From assembly GCF_001939735.1 (NCBI RefSeq), contig NZ_MJIL01000049.1, positions 1 through 64,000 on the forward strand: DNA of 64,000 nt, read 5' to 3'. The DNA is from Photobacterium proteolyticum (GTDB taxonomy: Bacteria > Pseudomonadota > Gammaproteobacteria > Enterobacterales > Vibrionaceae). This document shows positions 43,803 through 51,766 of this stretch, one piece after another. The position numbers and the translations under genes are program-made. The first letter of the stretch is position 1, and every line of letters starts with the position of its first letter. Below the pieces are notes generated by a model, which was not told the DNA's origin, made no database searches, and was given only the letters and a program-made list of their open reading frames with translations.

Positions 43803-46066
43803 CGTGCTAGTACCTCTGTCTTGTTACCTGACTTGATAGCCTGAACAATCAGTTTGGCCAGGAAGATTCCCAGGAAGATACCGCCGGCACCGAATAGCAT
43901 GTCACCCGGCATACGTAGCCAGACCAAAGTCTCGACCAGCGGGCTGTGAAGTACTTCCGGCGAGCGGGCAAACCAGTAACCATTCTCGATAACAGCGAAG
44001 AACTGAACCAGACCCACAGGTAGCAGCGACATAGCCAACATGGCAGCCAGACCAATGTTCAGTGACCAGAAGGCCCATTTCAGCCATTTGTCATCCCAGC
44101 CACGGGTATCACCCGCCAGGCCACGCAGGCAGAACAACATCAGGCCAATTCCTAGCATGCCGTAGACGCCCATAAACGCACCGTGGGCATGGGTAGCTGT
44201 GGTGTTCAAGCCCTGAATAAAGTACAGCGCGACAGGTGGGTTGATGAGAAAGCCAAGTACACCGGCACCGACAAGGTTCCAGAATGCCGTTGCGACAAAG
44301 AACATGATTGCCCACTTGTAGCGTGCCATCCACGGCGTGGTATTGCGCATTCGATAGCTTTCAACAGCCTCGAATCCGATAAGCGCCAGCGGTACGACTT
44401 CCAGTGCCGAGAAGATTGAACCCCAGGCAATGACTGATGTTGGTGTACCGGTAAAGTACAGGTGGTGCAGGGTACCGATCAGGCCGCCAGTTAGGAAGAC
44501 AACTGTGGCGAACAGTACCGCACTGTTGGCTGTTGCTGCACGTACCAGGCCAAGGCGAACAAACATCAGGGCAATAACAGAGGTGGCAAAGGTTTCGAAG
44601 AAGCCTTCTACCCACAGGTGTACAACCCACCAGCGCCAGTATTCTGCAATCGCCAGGTTGGTGTGCTTGCCCTGGAACAAACCGGCACCATAGAACAGGC
44701 CGATAGCCACACAAGAGGCATACAGTACCCAGATCACTGCACGCATTTCACCTTGCTGTGAAAGAGCCGGGCGAATTGCACGGGTTACCAGTGCCAGCCA
44801 GATCAACAGACCAACCAGAAGCAATACTTGCCAGACGCGGCCGAGATCAATGTATTCCTGACCCTGATGGCCCAACAAGTAACTGGTATCGAGGTCAAAG
44901 TACTGCTGAACAGCAAGCCATTCACCAGCCATCGAGCCGAGTACGACAACAACCAGTGCGATCCAGAGAACATTGACGCCCAGACGCTGGAATTTAGGTT
45001 CATGGCCCGATAAGGCCGGTGCGATGTACAGTCCGGTTCCCAGCCATGCGGTTGCGATCCAGAAGACGGCTAGCTGGGTATGCCAGGTTCGGGTAACCGA
45101 GTAGGGTAGGATTTCTGAAAGTGGAATGCCGTAAAAGTCCTGACCTTCGACACCGTAGTGGGCGGTAATACCACCAAGGAAAACCTGTAATAGGAATAGG
45201 CCTACTGCAGTAAAGAAGTACTTACCTACCGCTTTTTGTGATGCAGTCGGCTTGCCGTCAAACAGAGGATCGTATTTCGGCGGTGTCGGTAGCGGTTCGT
45301 GTTTTAGTGCCGCGTGATACCAGGCCAGGGCGCCAACACCGGCAATCAGAACAACCACACTTAAGATTGACCAGACAATATTGCTGGATGTTGGCGTATT
45401 GCCTAGAACCGGATCATAAGGCCAGTTATTGGTGTAGGTGTAGTTTTGGCCGACACGTTCTGTGGTAGCAGCCCAAGCGCTCCAGAAGAAGAAAGCCGTT
45501 AGCTGTTCGCGACGCTCGGCCGTTGAAACCGTACCCTCTTTCATTGCGTAGTCTTCACGCAGTGGCTGATAGGCAGGATCATCGCCAAACAGGCCAATGT
45601 AGTGATGCTGCAACATAGAAATCGCGTCAGAACGGCGCTGAGAAATGGTGATGACACCGGTTTCTACGTTGTAGTTGTTAGGACGCAAGTCATCACGCAG
45701 TTCTTGCTCCAGTCCAGCCTGCTGACTGTTCGACAGCTGGGTGAAAGGCTTGTTGAAGTCTTCACGCGCTTTCAGCTCCAGCCAGTTATTTGCCTCACGA
45801 TGCAGCCAGTCTGCTGTCCAGTCTGGTGCGACATATGAGCCGTGTCCCCAAATAGAACCAAGCTGATGTCCGCCCATAGAGCGCCATACCAGTTGGCCAC
45901 GTTGAATATCATTTTCCGTAAAAATAACCTCACCGCTTGTGCTGACAACCTTGGCCGGAATGGGCGGTGCCTCGCGGTAAATGTCGCTTCCGATGCTGAG
46001 CAAAACTGTAAATGAAGCCAAGCACACAATGAGAAGCGATATGATTGATAACTTTTGTTTAGTCAT
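43799..46066 (-). CDS. norB: quinol-dependent nitric oxide reductase (qNorB)
   Basis: A 755-residue inner-membrane enzyme that reduces 2 NO to N2O with quinol. The periplasmic N-terminal extension (about 30-230, with RGQLVWRSMGGHQLGSIWGHG) is the qNor mark that replaces the separate cytochrome c subunit. Twelve or more TM helices follow, with RTWHTQLAVFWIATAW, WWVVHLWVEGFFE, TLHHLYF and THAHGAFMGVYG holding the haem and Fe ligands. Divergent norR, three NorR boxes and a sigma-54 promoter precede it. It protects against NO rather than being part of a full denitrification cluster; no other denitrification gene is seen. Confidence 0.93.
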   Translation of the reverse strand: MTKQKLSIISLLIVCLASFTVLLSIGSDIYREAPPIPAKVVSTSGEVIFTENDIQRGQLVWRSMGGHQLGSIWGHGSYVAPDWTADWLHREANNWLELKAREDFNKPFTQLSNSQQAGLEQELRDDLRPNNYNVETGVITISQRRSDAISMLQHHYIGLFGDDPAYQPLREDYAMKEGTVSTAERREQLTAFFFWSAWAATTERVGQNYTYTNNWPYDPVLGNTPTSSNIVWSILSVVVLIAGVGALAWYHAALKHEPLPTPPKYDPLFDGKPTASQKAVGKYFFTAVGLFLLQVFLGGITAHYGVEGQDFYGIPLSEILPYSVTRTWHTQLAVFWIATAWLGTGLYIAPALSGHEPKFQRLGVNVLWIALVVVVLGSMAGEWLAVQQYFDLDTSYLLGHQGQEYIDLGRVWQVLLLVGLLIWLALVTRAIRPALSQQGEMRAVIWVLYASCVAIGLFYGAGLFQGKHTNLAIAEYWRWWVVHLWVEGFFETFATSVIALMFVRLGLVRAATANSAVLFATVVFLTGGLIGTLHHLYFTGTPTSVIAWGSIFSALEVVPLALIGFEAVESYRMRNTTPWMARYKWAIMFFVATAFWNLVGAGVLGFLINPPVALYFIQGLNTTATHAHGAFMGVYGMLGIGLMLFCLRGLAGDTRGWDDKWLKWAFWSLNIGLAAMLAMSLLPVGLVQFFAVIENGYWFARSPEVLHSPLVETLVWLRMPGDMLFGAGGIFLGIFLAKLIVQAIKSGNKTEVLAR

Positions 46067-46109
46067 ATCTGATCACTCGAATAGTTGTTGTAGTATCAAA
46101 TCTCATATA

Positions 46110-46125
46110 TCAACAAACGTGCCAA
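46110..46125 (-). promoter_or_regulatory. sigma-54 promoter of norB
   Basis: The minus strand reads TTGGCAC-GTTTG-TTGA, a good -24/-12 element. Transcription would begin about 30 bases before the norB start. Confidence 0.75.
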
Positions 46126-46165
46126 CTTTTATGCTATTGATTTTAAAGGTTTTTACGTTTGGGTG

Positions 46166-46222
46166 TGTCAATATGACACTTTTGGTTTATTGTCATAATT
46201 ACATCTATGTGTCATATTGACA
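46166..46222. promoter_or_regulatory. three NorR binding boxes
   Basis: TGTCAATATGACA at 46166-46178, TGTCATAATTACA at 46191-46203 and TGTCATATTGACA at 46210-46222. All match the TGTCA-N3-TGACA form recognised by NorR; the middle one is imperfect. They lie about 70-125 bases upstream of the expected norB start site, and three boxes is the number needed by the E. coli norVW enhancer. Confidence 0.85.
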
Positions 46223-46257
46223 TTGTGAGTTCTTGATAATTAGCGGAGAGAGTAGGC

Positions 46258-47853
46258 ATGGTGTTGCCAACGCGTGACTTTACCCATATCGCCCTGGATA
46301 TGACGACCAGCATTTCTAACCAGGACCGGTTTCAGCGCCTTCTAAATACTATTCGTCAGACGTTGAACTGCGATGCATCTGCATTGTTGGCATTCCGTGG
46401 ACAGCAATTCACGCCTCTGGCTATCGATGGCCTGGTGCCTGATGTGCTGGGACGACGTTTTACGATTAGCGAACACCCGAGGCTCGAAGCCATAGCGCGA
46501 GCCGGTGATATCGTCAGGTTTCCCGCCGATAGCGAACTTCCTGATCCGTTTGACGGACTGATCCCCAATCATGAGGATGAACTTAAGGTGCATGCCTGCA
46601 TTGGCTTGCCGCTGTTGGCGGATGACAACTTGATCGGCGCCCTGACCATAGACAGTTTTGATACCTCGTCGTTTGCGGAGTTCAGCGATCAGGACTTGCG
46701 TACTATCAGTGCGCTGGCTGCGGTGTCGCTCAATAATGCCCTGATGATGGAGCAGTTGGAAAAGGTGGCGTCAGAGAGCCCGACCCAGTTGCCGTCGATT
46801 AAGATCAACGACAGCGACAATGTTGAGATGGTCGGCCAGTCGTCACTGATGCTAGCCCTCAAGAGCGAAATTGATGTTGTTGCCAAGTCGGATTTGAATG
46901 TATTGGTGCTGGGCGAAACCGGTGTCGGTAAAGAGCTGGTGGCCAAGGATATTCATCGTAAGTCAGGCCGGGCGGAGCAGCCTCTTGTTTACCTTAACTG
47001 TGCTGCCTTACCTGAGTCAGTTGCCGAGAGTGAACTGTTTGGTCATGTCAAAGGAGCCTTTACCGGCGCGATCAGCAACCGGAGCGGAAAATTTGAAATT
47101 GCCAATGACGGGACGCTTTTCCTCGATGAAATCGGTGAACTGCCATTGGCGCTTCAGGCCAAGCTACTGCGGGTACTGCAATATGGCGATTTGCAGCGGA
47201 TTGGTGACGATCGCAGCCTGAAAGTCAATGTCCGTATCATTGCTGCCACCAATAAGGATCTTAAGCAGGAAGTGGTAGAAGGGCGGTTCCGTGCCGATCT
47301 CTATCATCGATTAAGTGTATTCCCTCTTCATGTGGCCCCGCTGCGAGATCGTGGTGATGATATTGCCCTGCTTGCCGGGTACTTTATCGAAAAATGCCGG
47401 GCAAAATTAGGGATACAGACCCTCCGTCTTAGCCAGTCTAGCCTGACAGTACTTTCCCAGTATGGCTGGCCGGGTAATATCCGCGAGCTGGAGCATTGTA
47501 TTCACCGTGCGGCTATTCTGGCCCGTTCTGAATATGGTGCCGAGACGCCACAGATTCACCCTCATCACTTTAATTTTGACGGTGTTGTTCAAGATGGCTT
47601 AGGTCAAGAAGGTTTAAGCCCAGAGGCTTCTAGGCAGGGGATTGCAATAGCTCGATCTGCCCGGGGCGGTGTTCTCCCATCGATGCCTGTGTTTAGCGGT
47701 GACAGCCTGCGTGATGCGACTGAGTTATTTCAGGCGCAGTATATTCGACAGGTGCTGGATGCGAACGATAACAACTGGGCAGCGACCGCAAGGCAACTTG
47801 GCATCGACAGCGGTAACCTGCACCGTTTGGCTAAGAGGCTGGGCTTGAAATAG
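46258..47853 (+). CDS. norR: NorR, NO-sensing sigma-54 activator
   Basis: A 531-residue regulator. GAF domain about 20-170 (binds NO through a non-haem iron), AAA+ domain about 195-430 with Walker A GETGVGKE (219-226), GAFTGA (266-271) and [12 protein letters not shown], and a Fis-type HTH at the end ([20 protein letters not shown]). On NO binding it activates the sigma-54 promoter of norB. ATG 46258 with GGAGAG upstream. Divergent from norB with its boxes in between. Confidence 0.94.
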   Translation: MVLPTRDFTHIALDMTTSISNQDRFQRLLNTIRQTLNCDASALLAFRGQQFTPLAIDGLVPDVLGRRFTISEHPRLEAIARAGDIVRFPADSELPDPFDGLIPNHEDELKVHACIGLPLLADDNLIGALTIDSFDTSSFAEFSDQDLRTISALAAVSLNNALMMEQLEKVASESPTQLPSIKINDSDNVEMVGQSSLMLALKSEIDVVAKSDLNVLVLGETGVGKELVAKDIHRKSGRAEQPLVYLNCAALPESVAESELFGHVKGAFTGAISNRSGKFEIANDGTLFLDEIGELPLALQAKLLRVLQYGDLQRIGDDRSLKVNVRIIAATNKDLKQEVVEGRFRADLYHRLSVFPLHVAPLRDRGDDIALLAGYFIEKCRAKLGIQTLRLSQSSLTVLSQYGWPGNIRELEHCIHRAAILARSEYGAETPQIHPHHFNFDGVVQDGLGQEGLSPEASRQGIAIARSARGGVLPSMPVFSGDSLRDATELFQAQYIRQVLDANDNNWAATARQLGIDSGNLHRLAKRLGLK

Positions 47854-47875
47854 CAGTACCGAAATAACGGATATA

Positions 47876-47911
47876 CAAAAAGCTCCCGGAAGGTAATGAC
47901 CTACCGGGAGC
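47876..47911 (-). terminator. terminator of the YfcC-family gene
   Basis: GCTCCCGG and CCGGGAGC pair with further AGGT/ACCT pairing inside; on the minus strand the stem is followed by TTTTT. Confidence 0.85.
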
Positions 47912-47935
47912 GTAATTGGTTGATAACGGGTTACT

Positions 47936-49348
47936 CTATAGTGTTACCCCGATTGACAGAACCACACAGTTAAGTACGACAAAGAAAGCAACTAACGGGG
48001 CAATGAACTTCAGCCAGGTGATATAAGGAATACGTGCTATTGCTAATCCACCCATCAGTACACCATAGGTTGGCGTAATAAACAGGATAGTGCCGATTCC
48101 GCTCATAAATGCGGTTACCACTAACTCGCGGCCTGTATTGGCAAAATCACCCAGTGGCGCCAGGATAGGCATGCTCATTACTGCCAGACCTGAGGTTGAA
48201 GGAACGATGAAAGAGAGCAGCATCTCAATCCAATAAACGGTGTTAATGAACAAGACCGAGCTTTTGCCTGCCACTATGCCTTCGGCAAAGTTAAGAATGG
48301 TATCAGTGATGTTACCGGCTTCCATGACCACAACAATTCCGCGGGCGACGCCTACAATTAATGCTACCCCAATCAGATCGGCAGCGCCGGCCACGAATGA
48401 GTTGATCAGATCGTCTTCTTTCAGGCGGCCGACAATGCCACACAGAATACCCATAAAGATAAATAGCGTAGCCATTTCAGCCATCCACCAACCGAGTACA
48501 GAGACACCGTAGATCATGATGCTGAAAGTCAGGATAAACAGGATCAGCACGCCTTTCTGCGAGGCGGTGAGAACCGGCAGATTGTCAGTGGCATCTTTGT
48601 CACCCAGGAAGTGCGCTTCATGATCGTGACGCAGGTGGGCAAGCAGGGAAGCGTCCGGGTTGTTCTGGATCTTTCTGGCATAGCGCATTACATAGCCACA
48701 GCCGACGACAAGGGCAACGGCAAGAATGACAAACCGCAATTCGACCCCGCTGAGGAAATCGACACTGGCGGCGTTAGAGGCAATGACAGTACCAAACGGG
48801 TTGATGGTTGAACCTAGCGTGCCGACTCCAGTGCCGACAAAGATAACGGCTACGGCAACCAGGGGATCAAAGCGGGCTGTCATAAAGATTGGGATAAGCA
48901 GGCCATAGAAGGCCAGTGATTCCTCTGCCATACCGTAGGATGTCCCGCCGAGAGCAAATAGGGTCATCAAGATAGGGATCATGTATATTTCCCGTCCTTT
49001 CAGGCGAACCATGATCCTGGCAATGCCGGTGTCAATGGCACCTGTTTTGGTAACTATACCGAGGAAACCGCCGACCATCAGGACGAAAAGGCTGACATCG
49101 ATGGCACCGATGACGCCGCTTACCGGATCATAAAAGCCGGAGATGGGAGCCATCAGGGTATCAAAAAAACCTTGCGGCGAAGATTCAATGACATGATATG
49201 AGCCTGGCAGAGGCACTTCCCTGCCGAGCTGTTCATTCATTTCTCGGGTGTATTTACCTGCTGGCAATATATAGGTCAGCATGGCAAAGAAGGAAATTAA
49301 AAAGAATAGGATCGTAAAGGTGTTGGGGAACTTCTTAATTCTTAACAT
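47936..49348 (-). CDS. YfcC family carboxylate/amino acid carrier
   Basis: A 470-residue membrane protein with about 12 TM segments. The start PNTFTILFFLISFFAMLTYILPAGKY, then GGTSYGMAEESLAFYGL and GTLGSTINPFGTVIASNAA, and the later SFIVPSTSGLAVMSMPIL, are diagnostic of the YfcC/DcuC-like superfamily. Members have been tied to C4-dicarboxylate or basic amino acid exchange. The PLP racemase gene 50 bases upstream on the same strand suggests an amino acid such as ornithine (inference). Confidence 0.85.
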   Translation of the reverse strand: MLRIKKFPNTFTILFFLISFFAMLTYILPAGKYTREMNEQLGREVPLPGSYHVIESSPQGFFDTLMAPISGFYDPVSGVIGAIDVSLFVLMVGGFLGIVTKTGAIDTGIARIMVRLKGREIYMIPILMTLFALGGTSYGMAEESLAFYGLLIPIFMTARFDPLVAVAVIFVGTGVGTLGSTINPFGTVIASNAASVDFLSGVELRFVILAVALVVGCGYVMRYARKIQNNPDASLLAHLRHDHEAHFLGDKDATDNLPVLTASQKGVLILFILTFSIMIYGVSVLGWWMAEMATLFIFMGILCGIVGRLKEDDLINSFVAGAADLIGVALIVGVARGIVVVMEAGNITDTILNFAEGIVAGKSSVLFINTVYWIEMLLSFIVPSTSGLAVMSMPILAPLGDFANTGRELVVTAFMSGIGTILFITPTYGVLMGGLAIARIPYITWLKFIAPLVAFFVVLNCVVLSIGVTL

Positions 49349-49400
49349 GGTGCATCCTTAGCGCGATGTTGAGTTGGTATTTGCATTCATATTGTTGGTT

Positions 49401-50465
49401 TTAGATAAAGCGTTTGGTGATGTATTCGGAGGTCATGCACTGCAAGACGCCGCCGTAGGACAAATCGAAATCAATTAAGCTACCGACTTGGTAGTCGGGC
49501 TCGCAGTCATTGATATCGAGAATTAGGTGATCGCTGCTACCGCCGATGACGATGATGTTTGGGTCTTTCGGGGAGATCTGGCTGATATCGACATCTTGTT
49601 TTCCGACTGCGCAAATTGCACGTCTGCGCAGCCCGCGGTCAATAAAATCAGGTTTGTTGCCAAAAGCATCAAGGGCGGTGGAATTGACCGGAACCGAGGG
49701 TTTGATTTTGATCTCAACGATTTCCGCTGTGAGATCAAAGGTATCTTGCCGGGTTTCGGGGATCGGATCATCGTTCAGCCCAATTCCCATCAAAAGTGAA
49801 GCTCCGAGTCTTAATTGATTGATACCTTGAGGGAGCTTGCCGCTAAACATTAAAGGCAACCCGGCAGAGCTTGCTCCGGAGATGTACTTGAGTGTGATGT
49901 TGAATGTGGATTCAATTTGTCTGGCGAGCGCAATTAGCTGGTTCTGATTATCAGAGGTTGGCTCTACACCACCGTAGCAGGCGAGGTTGCTACCGAGACC
50001 AACAAGCTCGATTCCGGGTAGTGCGACTGCCTTGCGAGCAAGGGCAAGGGTCTCTTCCTCATAGAACCCGCCTTCCCGGAGATCGCCGAGGTCATGCATC
50101 AGAATAACTTGATGGGTTTTATGCTGCTTTAGGGCTTCGGCCGACAGGGCGTCTAAGGTTGCCATCTCGGAGTTCAGAGAGATATCGGCATATTTGACGA
50201 CCTCGCTGATTTCACTAAGAGCTGGCAGTCTCAAAAGTAGCGTTTGGGCATCGAGATGACGGATTTTTCTTAAATTCCGAATGCGAGAATCAGCAAGAAG
50301 TTGAATGCCGCCATTTAAGATAGCCTGCCCGACATCTGGAGTGGCGCAGGCTAGCTTGGTAACACCGGCAGGTGAGATGCCCTGGGCTCTGCACGCTGAC
50401 ACCATGTGTTGGGTATTTTGGGTGATCGTATCTAAATGAATATTAATACACGGGTAAGTGCTCAT
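49401..50465 (-). CDS. PLP-dependent alanine/ornithine racemase family enzyme
   Basis: A 354-residue enzyme of the N-terminal alanine racemase fold (fold III). The PLP lysine lies in GVTKLACATP (Lys37), and DLREGGFYEEE, LGSNLACYGG and RLGASLLMG follow the pattern of ornithine racemases (Orr) and YhfX-type proteins. It lacks the usual full C-terminal domain of Alr; the last ~90 residues form a smaller barrel-like part. It lies just upstream of a YfcC-type carrier and downstream of a LysR regulator. Ornithine or another amino acid is a guess. Confidence 0.82.
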   Translation of the reverse strand: MSTYPCINIHLDTITQNTQHMVSACRAQGISPAGVTKLACATPDVGQAILNGGIQLLADSRIRNLRKIRHLDAQTLLLRLPALSEISEVVKYADISLNSEMATLDALSAEALKQHKTHQVILMHDLGDLREGGFYEEETLALARKAVALPGIELVGLGSNLACYGGVEPTSDNQNQLIALARQIESTFNITLKYISGASSAGLPLMFSGKLPQGINQLRLGASLLMGIGLNDDPIPETRQDTFDLTAEIVEIKIKPSVPVNSTALDAFGNKPDFIDRGLRRRAICAVGKQDVDISQISPKDPNIIVIGGSSDHLILDINDCEPDYQVGSLIDFDLSYGGVLQCMTSEYITKRFI

Positions 50466-50603
50466 CGTTTTACCTCTGGGTAATATTGTTCTTTTGGAAC
50501 ATTGAGCGCTTTTTAGTGATGAAGATAAATAATGGGTTTTCTATGATTACTTTGTATGAATTCGATGTAAGAATAAAAAGTCGCATTAACGGAATAAAAT
50601 GTT

Positions 50604-50639
50604 TATACCCAAGCTATCTCAAGAGATAGTTTGGGTATA
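50604..50639. repeat. palindromic repeat made of two MITE-like ends
   Basis: The left 17 bases TATACCCAAGCTATCTC and the right 17 bases pair with one mismatch around two bases. They match the terminal repeats of the element at 6375-6685 except for a few bases. It is a strong hairpin between the LysR and racemase genes and may be the scar or minimal form of that element. Confidence 0.7.
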
Positions 50640-50673
50640 CTCCGTGAATAAATTTCAAAGAGGTAGGATAGTA

Positions 50674-51600
50674 TTAAATCGAGAAATGAAGCGGCGGCTT
50701 TTTATTTTGGTGGGCACTGGAAATCGCATGCATTAATTCAGTTGCGGCTAATGAAAGTTCTTTGGATTCCAGGATGGTTAAATGGAATTCAGCAATGTAT
50801 TCAAGAGACGGGGCATTGACTCTGACCATCTCTCCACGCTGCTCCCAAATCGAAGCATAGTGATCCGGCAGGTAGCCGACAAAATTCCCGGATAATACCA
50901 GATGGGCTGTTGCTTCCATATTGGTGCTGCTGGCGAGGTGAAGCAAGTTTTTAGTATTGCTGAGCGGAGTGATCTTGTGGGATACCCCTCGCTCCACAAT
51001 CGGTGTATCAAGCAGATCTTCAGTCGTGATCTCTCTTGGAATCGAGAGAACCGGATGGTCCGGTGCGCAATACAGGCACTGTTTTTCACCAAATAAATAG
51101 ATATATGTAAGACCGTCTTTGGGTACCTCTGAGGACGTGATCCCTAGCTCGGCCTTTCCATCAAGCACCATCATTTCAATTTGGTATGAGTCGCAGATTT
51201 CCGTATCGATTGTTACCTTTGGGTGGTCGTTGCAAAAATGTTTGATAGCCTGCTGGATTTTACATTGCGGGTTGGTAGCCAAGTTATCGGTTAGTGCGAG
51301 TTTGATATGACCATGGGAGACATTTCTGATGCTATCGAGTTGATCTTCAAAGCTGGCAATATCATTAAATAACGTTTGGCAAAGTTGGTAGACCTTGTTG
51401 CCATCATGAGTCAGGCGAAAACCTCTTCGTCCCCGGTGGCACAATGTCATACCAAGCCGGGTTTCCAGATCGTTCATGCGAGTACTAATTGTCGATTGGT
51501 GCATGTTTAATTTAAATTGCGCAGCTGAAAAGCCACCGGAATCAACAATGGTCACAAATAAGTGGAGTAGCTTTAAATCAAAGTCGTGTATTTTTCGCAT
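50674..51600 (-). CDS. LysR family transcriptional regulator
   Basis: A 308-residue LysR protein. HTH about 8-65: LLHLFVTIVDSGGFSAAQF, LNMHQSTISTRMNDLETRLG, CHRGRRGFRLT. The effector domain spans about 95-295 (GHIKLALTDNLA start). The target is probably the downstream racemase/YfcC genes on the same strand, or itself. No LysR box was identified. It lies upstream of the MITE-like hairpin, which separates it from the racemase gene. Confidence 0.88.
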   Translation of the reverse strand: MRKIHDFDLKLLHLFVTIVDSGGFSAAQFKLNMHQSTISTRMNDLETRLGMTLCHRGRRGFRLTHDGNKVYQLCQTLFNDIASFEDQLDSIRNVSHGHIKLALTDNLATNPQCKIQQAIKHFCNDHPKVTIDTEICDSYQIEMMVLDGKAELGITSSEVPKDGLTYIYLFGEKQCLYCAPDHPVLSIPREITTEDLLDTPIVERGVSHKITPLSNTKNLLHLASSTNMEATAHLVLSGNFVGYLPDHYASIWEQRGEMVRVNAPSLEYIAEFHLTILESKELSLAATELMHAISSAHQNKKPPLHFSI

Positions 51601-51734
51601 CTCAGTATCTCTTTTTTGGTTTGATTTTATTCTTTATGGGGATAGCGTTCTGAGATGTATCGCTAATTACAGGCTTGAATGCTTGGCTGGGAGTGATTGA
51701 TAAGATGGAGAGGCTATGCTGAGCTGGGCAGGCT

Positions 51735-51758
51735 GGTGTCATTTTTACAAATGACACC
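51735..51758. terminator. hairpin between the hybrid kinase and LysR genes
   Basis: GGTGTCATTT and AAATGACACC pair around four bases, just after the hybrid kinase stop. The T run lies on the + side, so on the minus strand it is only a moderate terminator. Confidence 0.55.
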
Positions 51759-51766
51759 ATTTTTAA

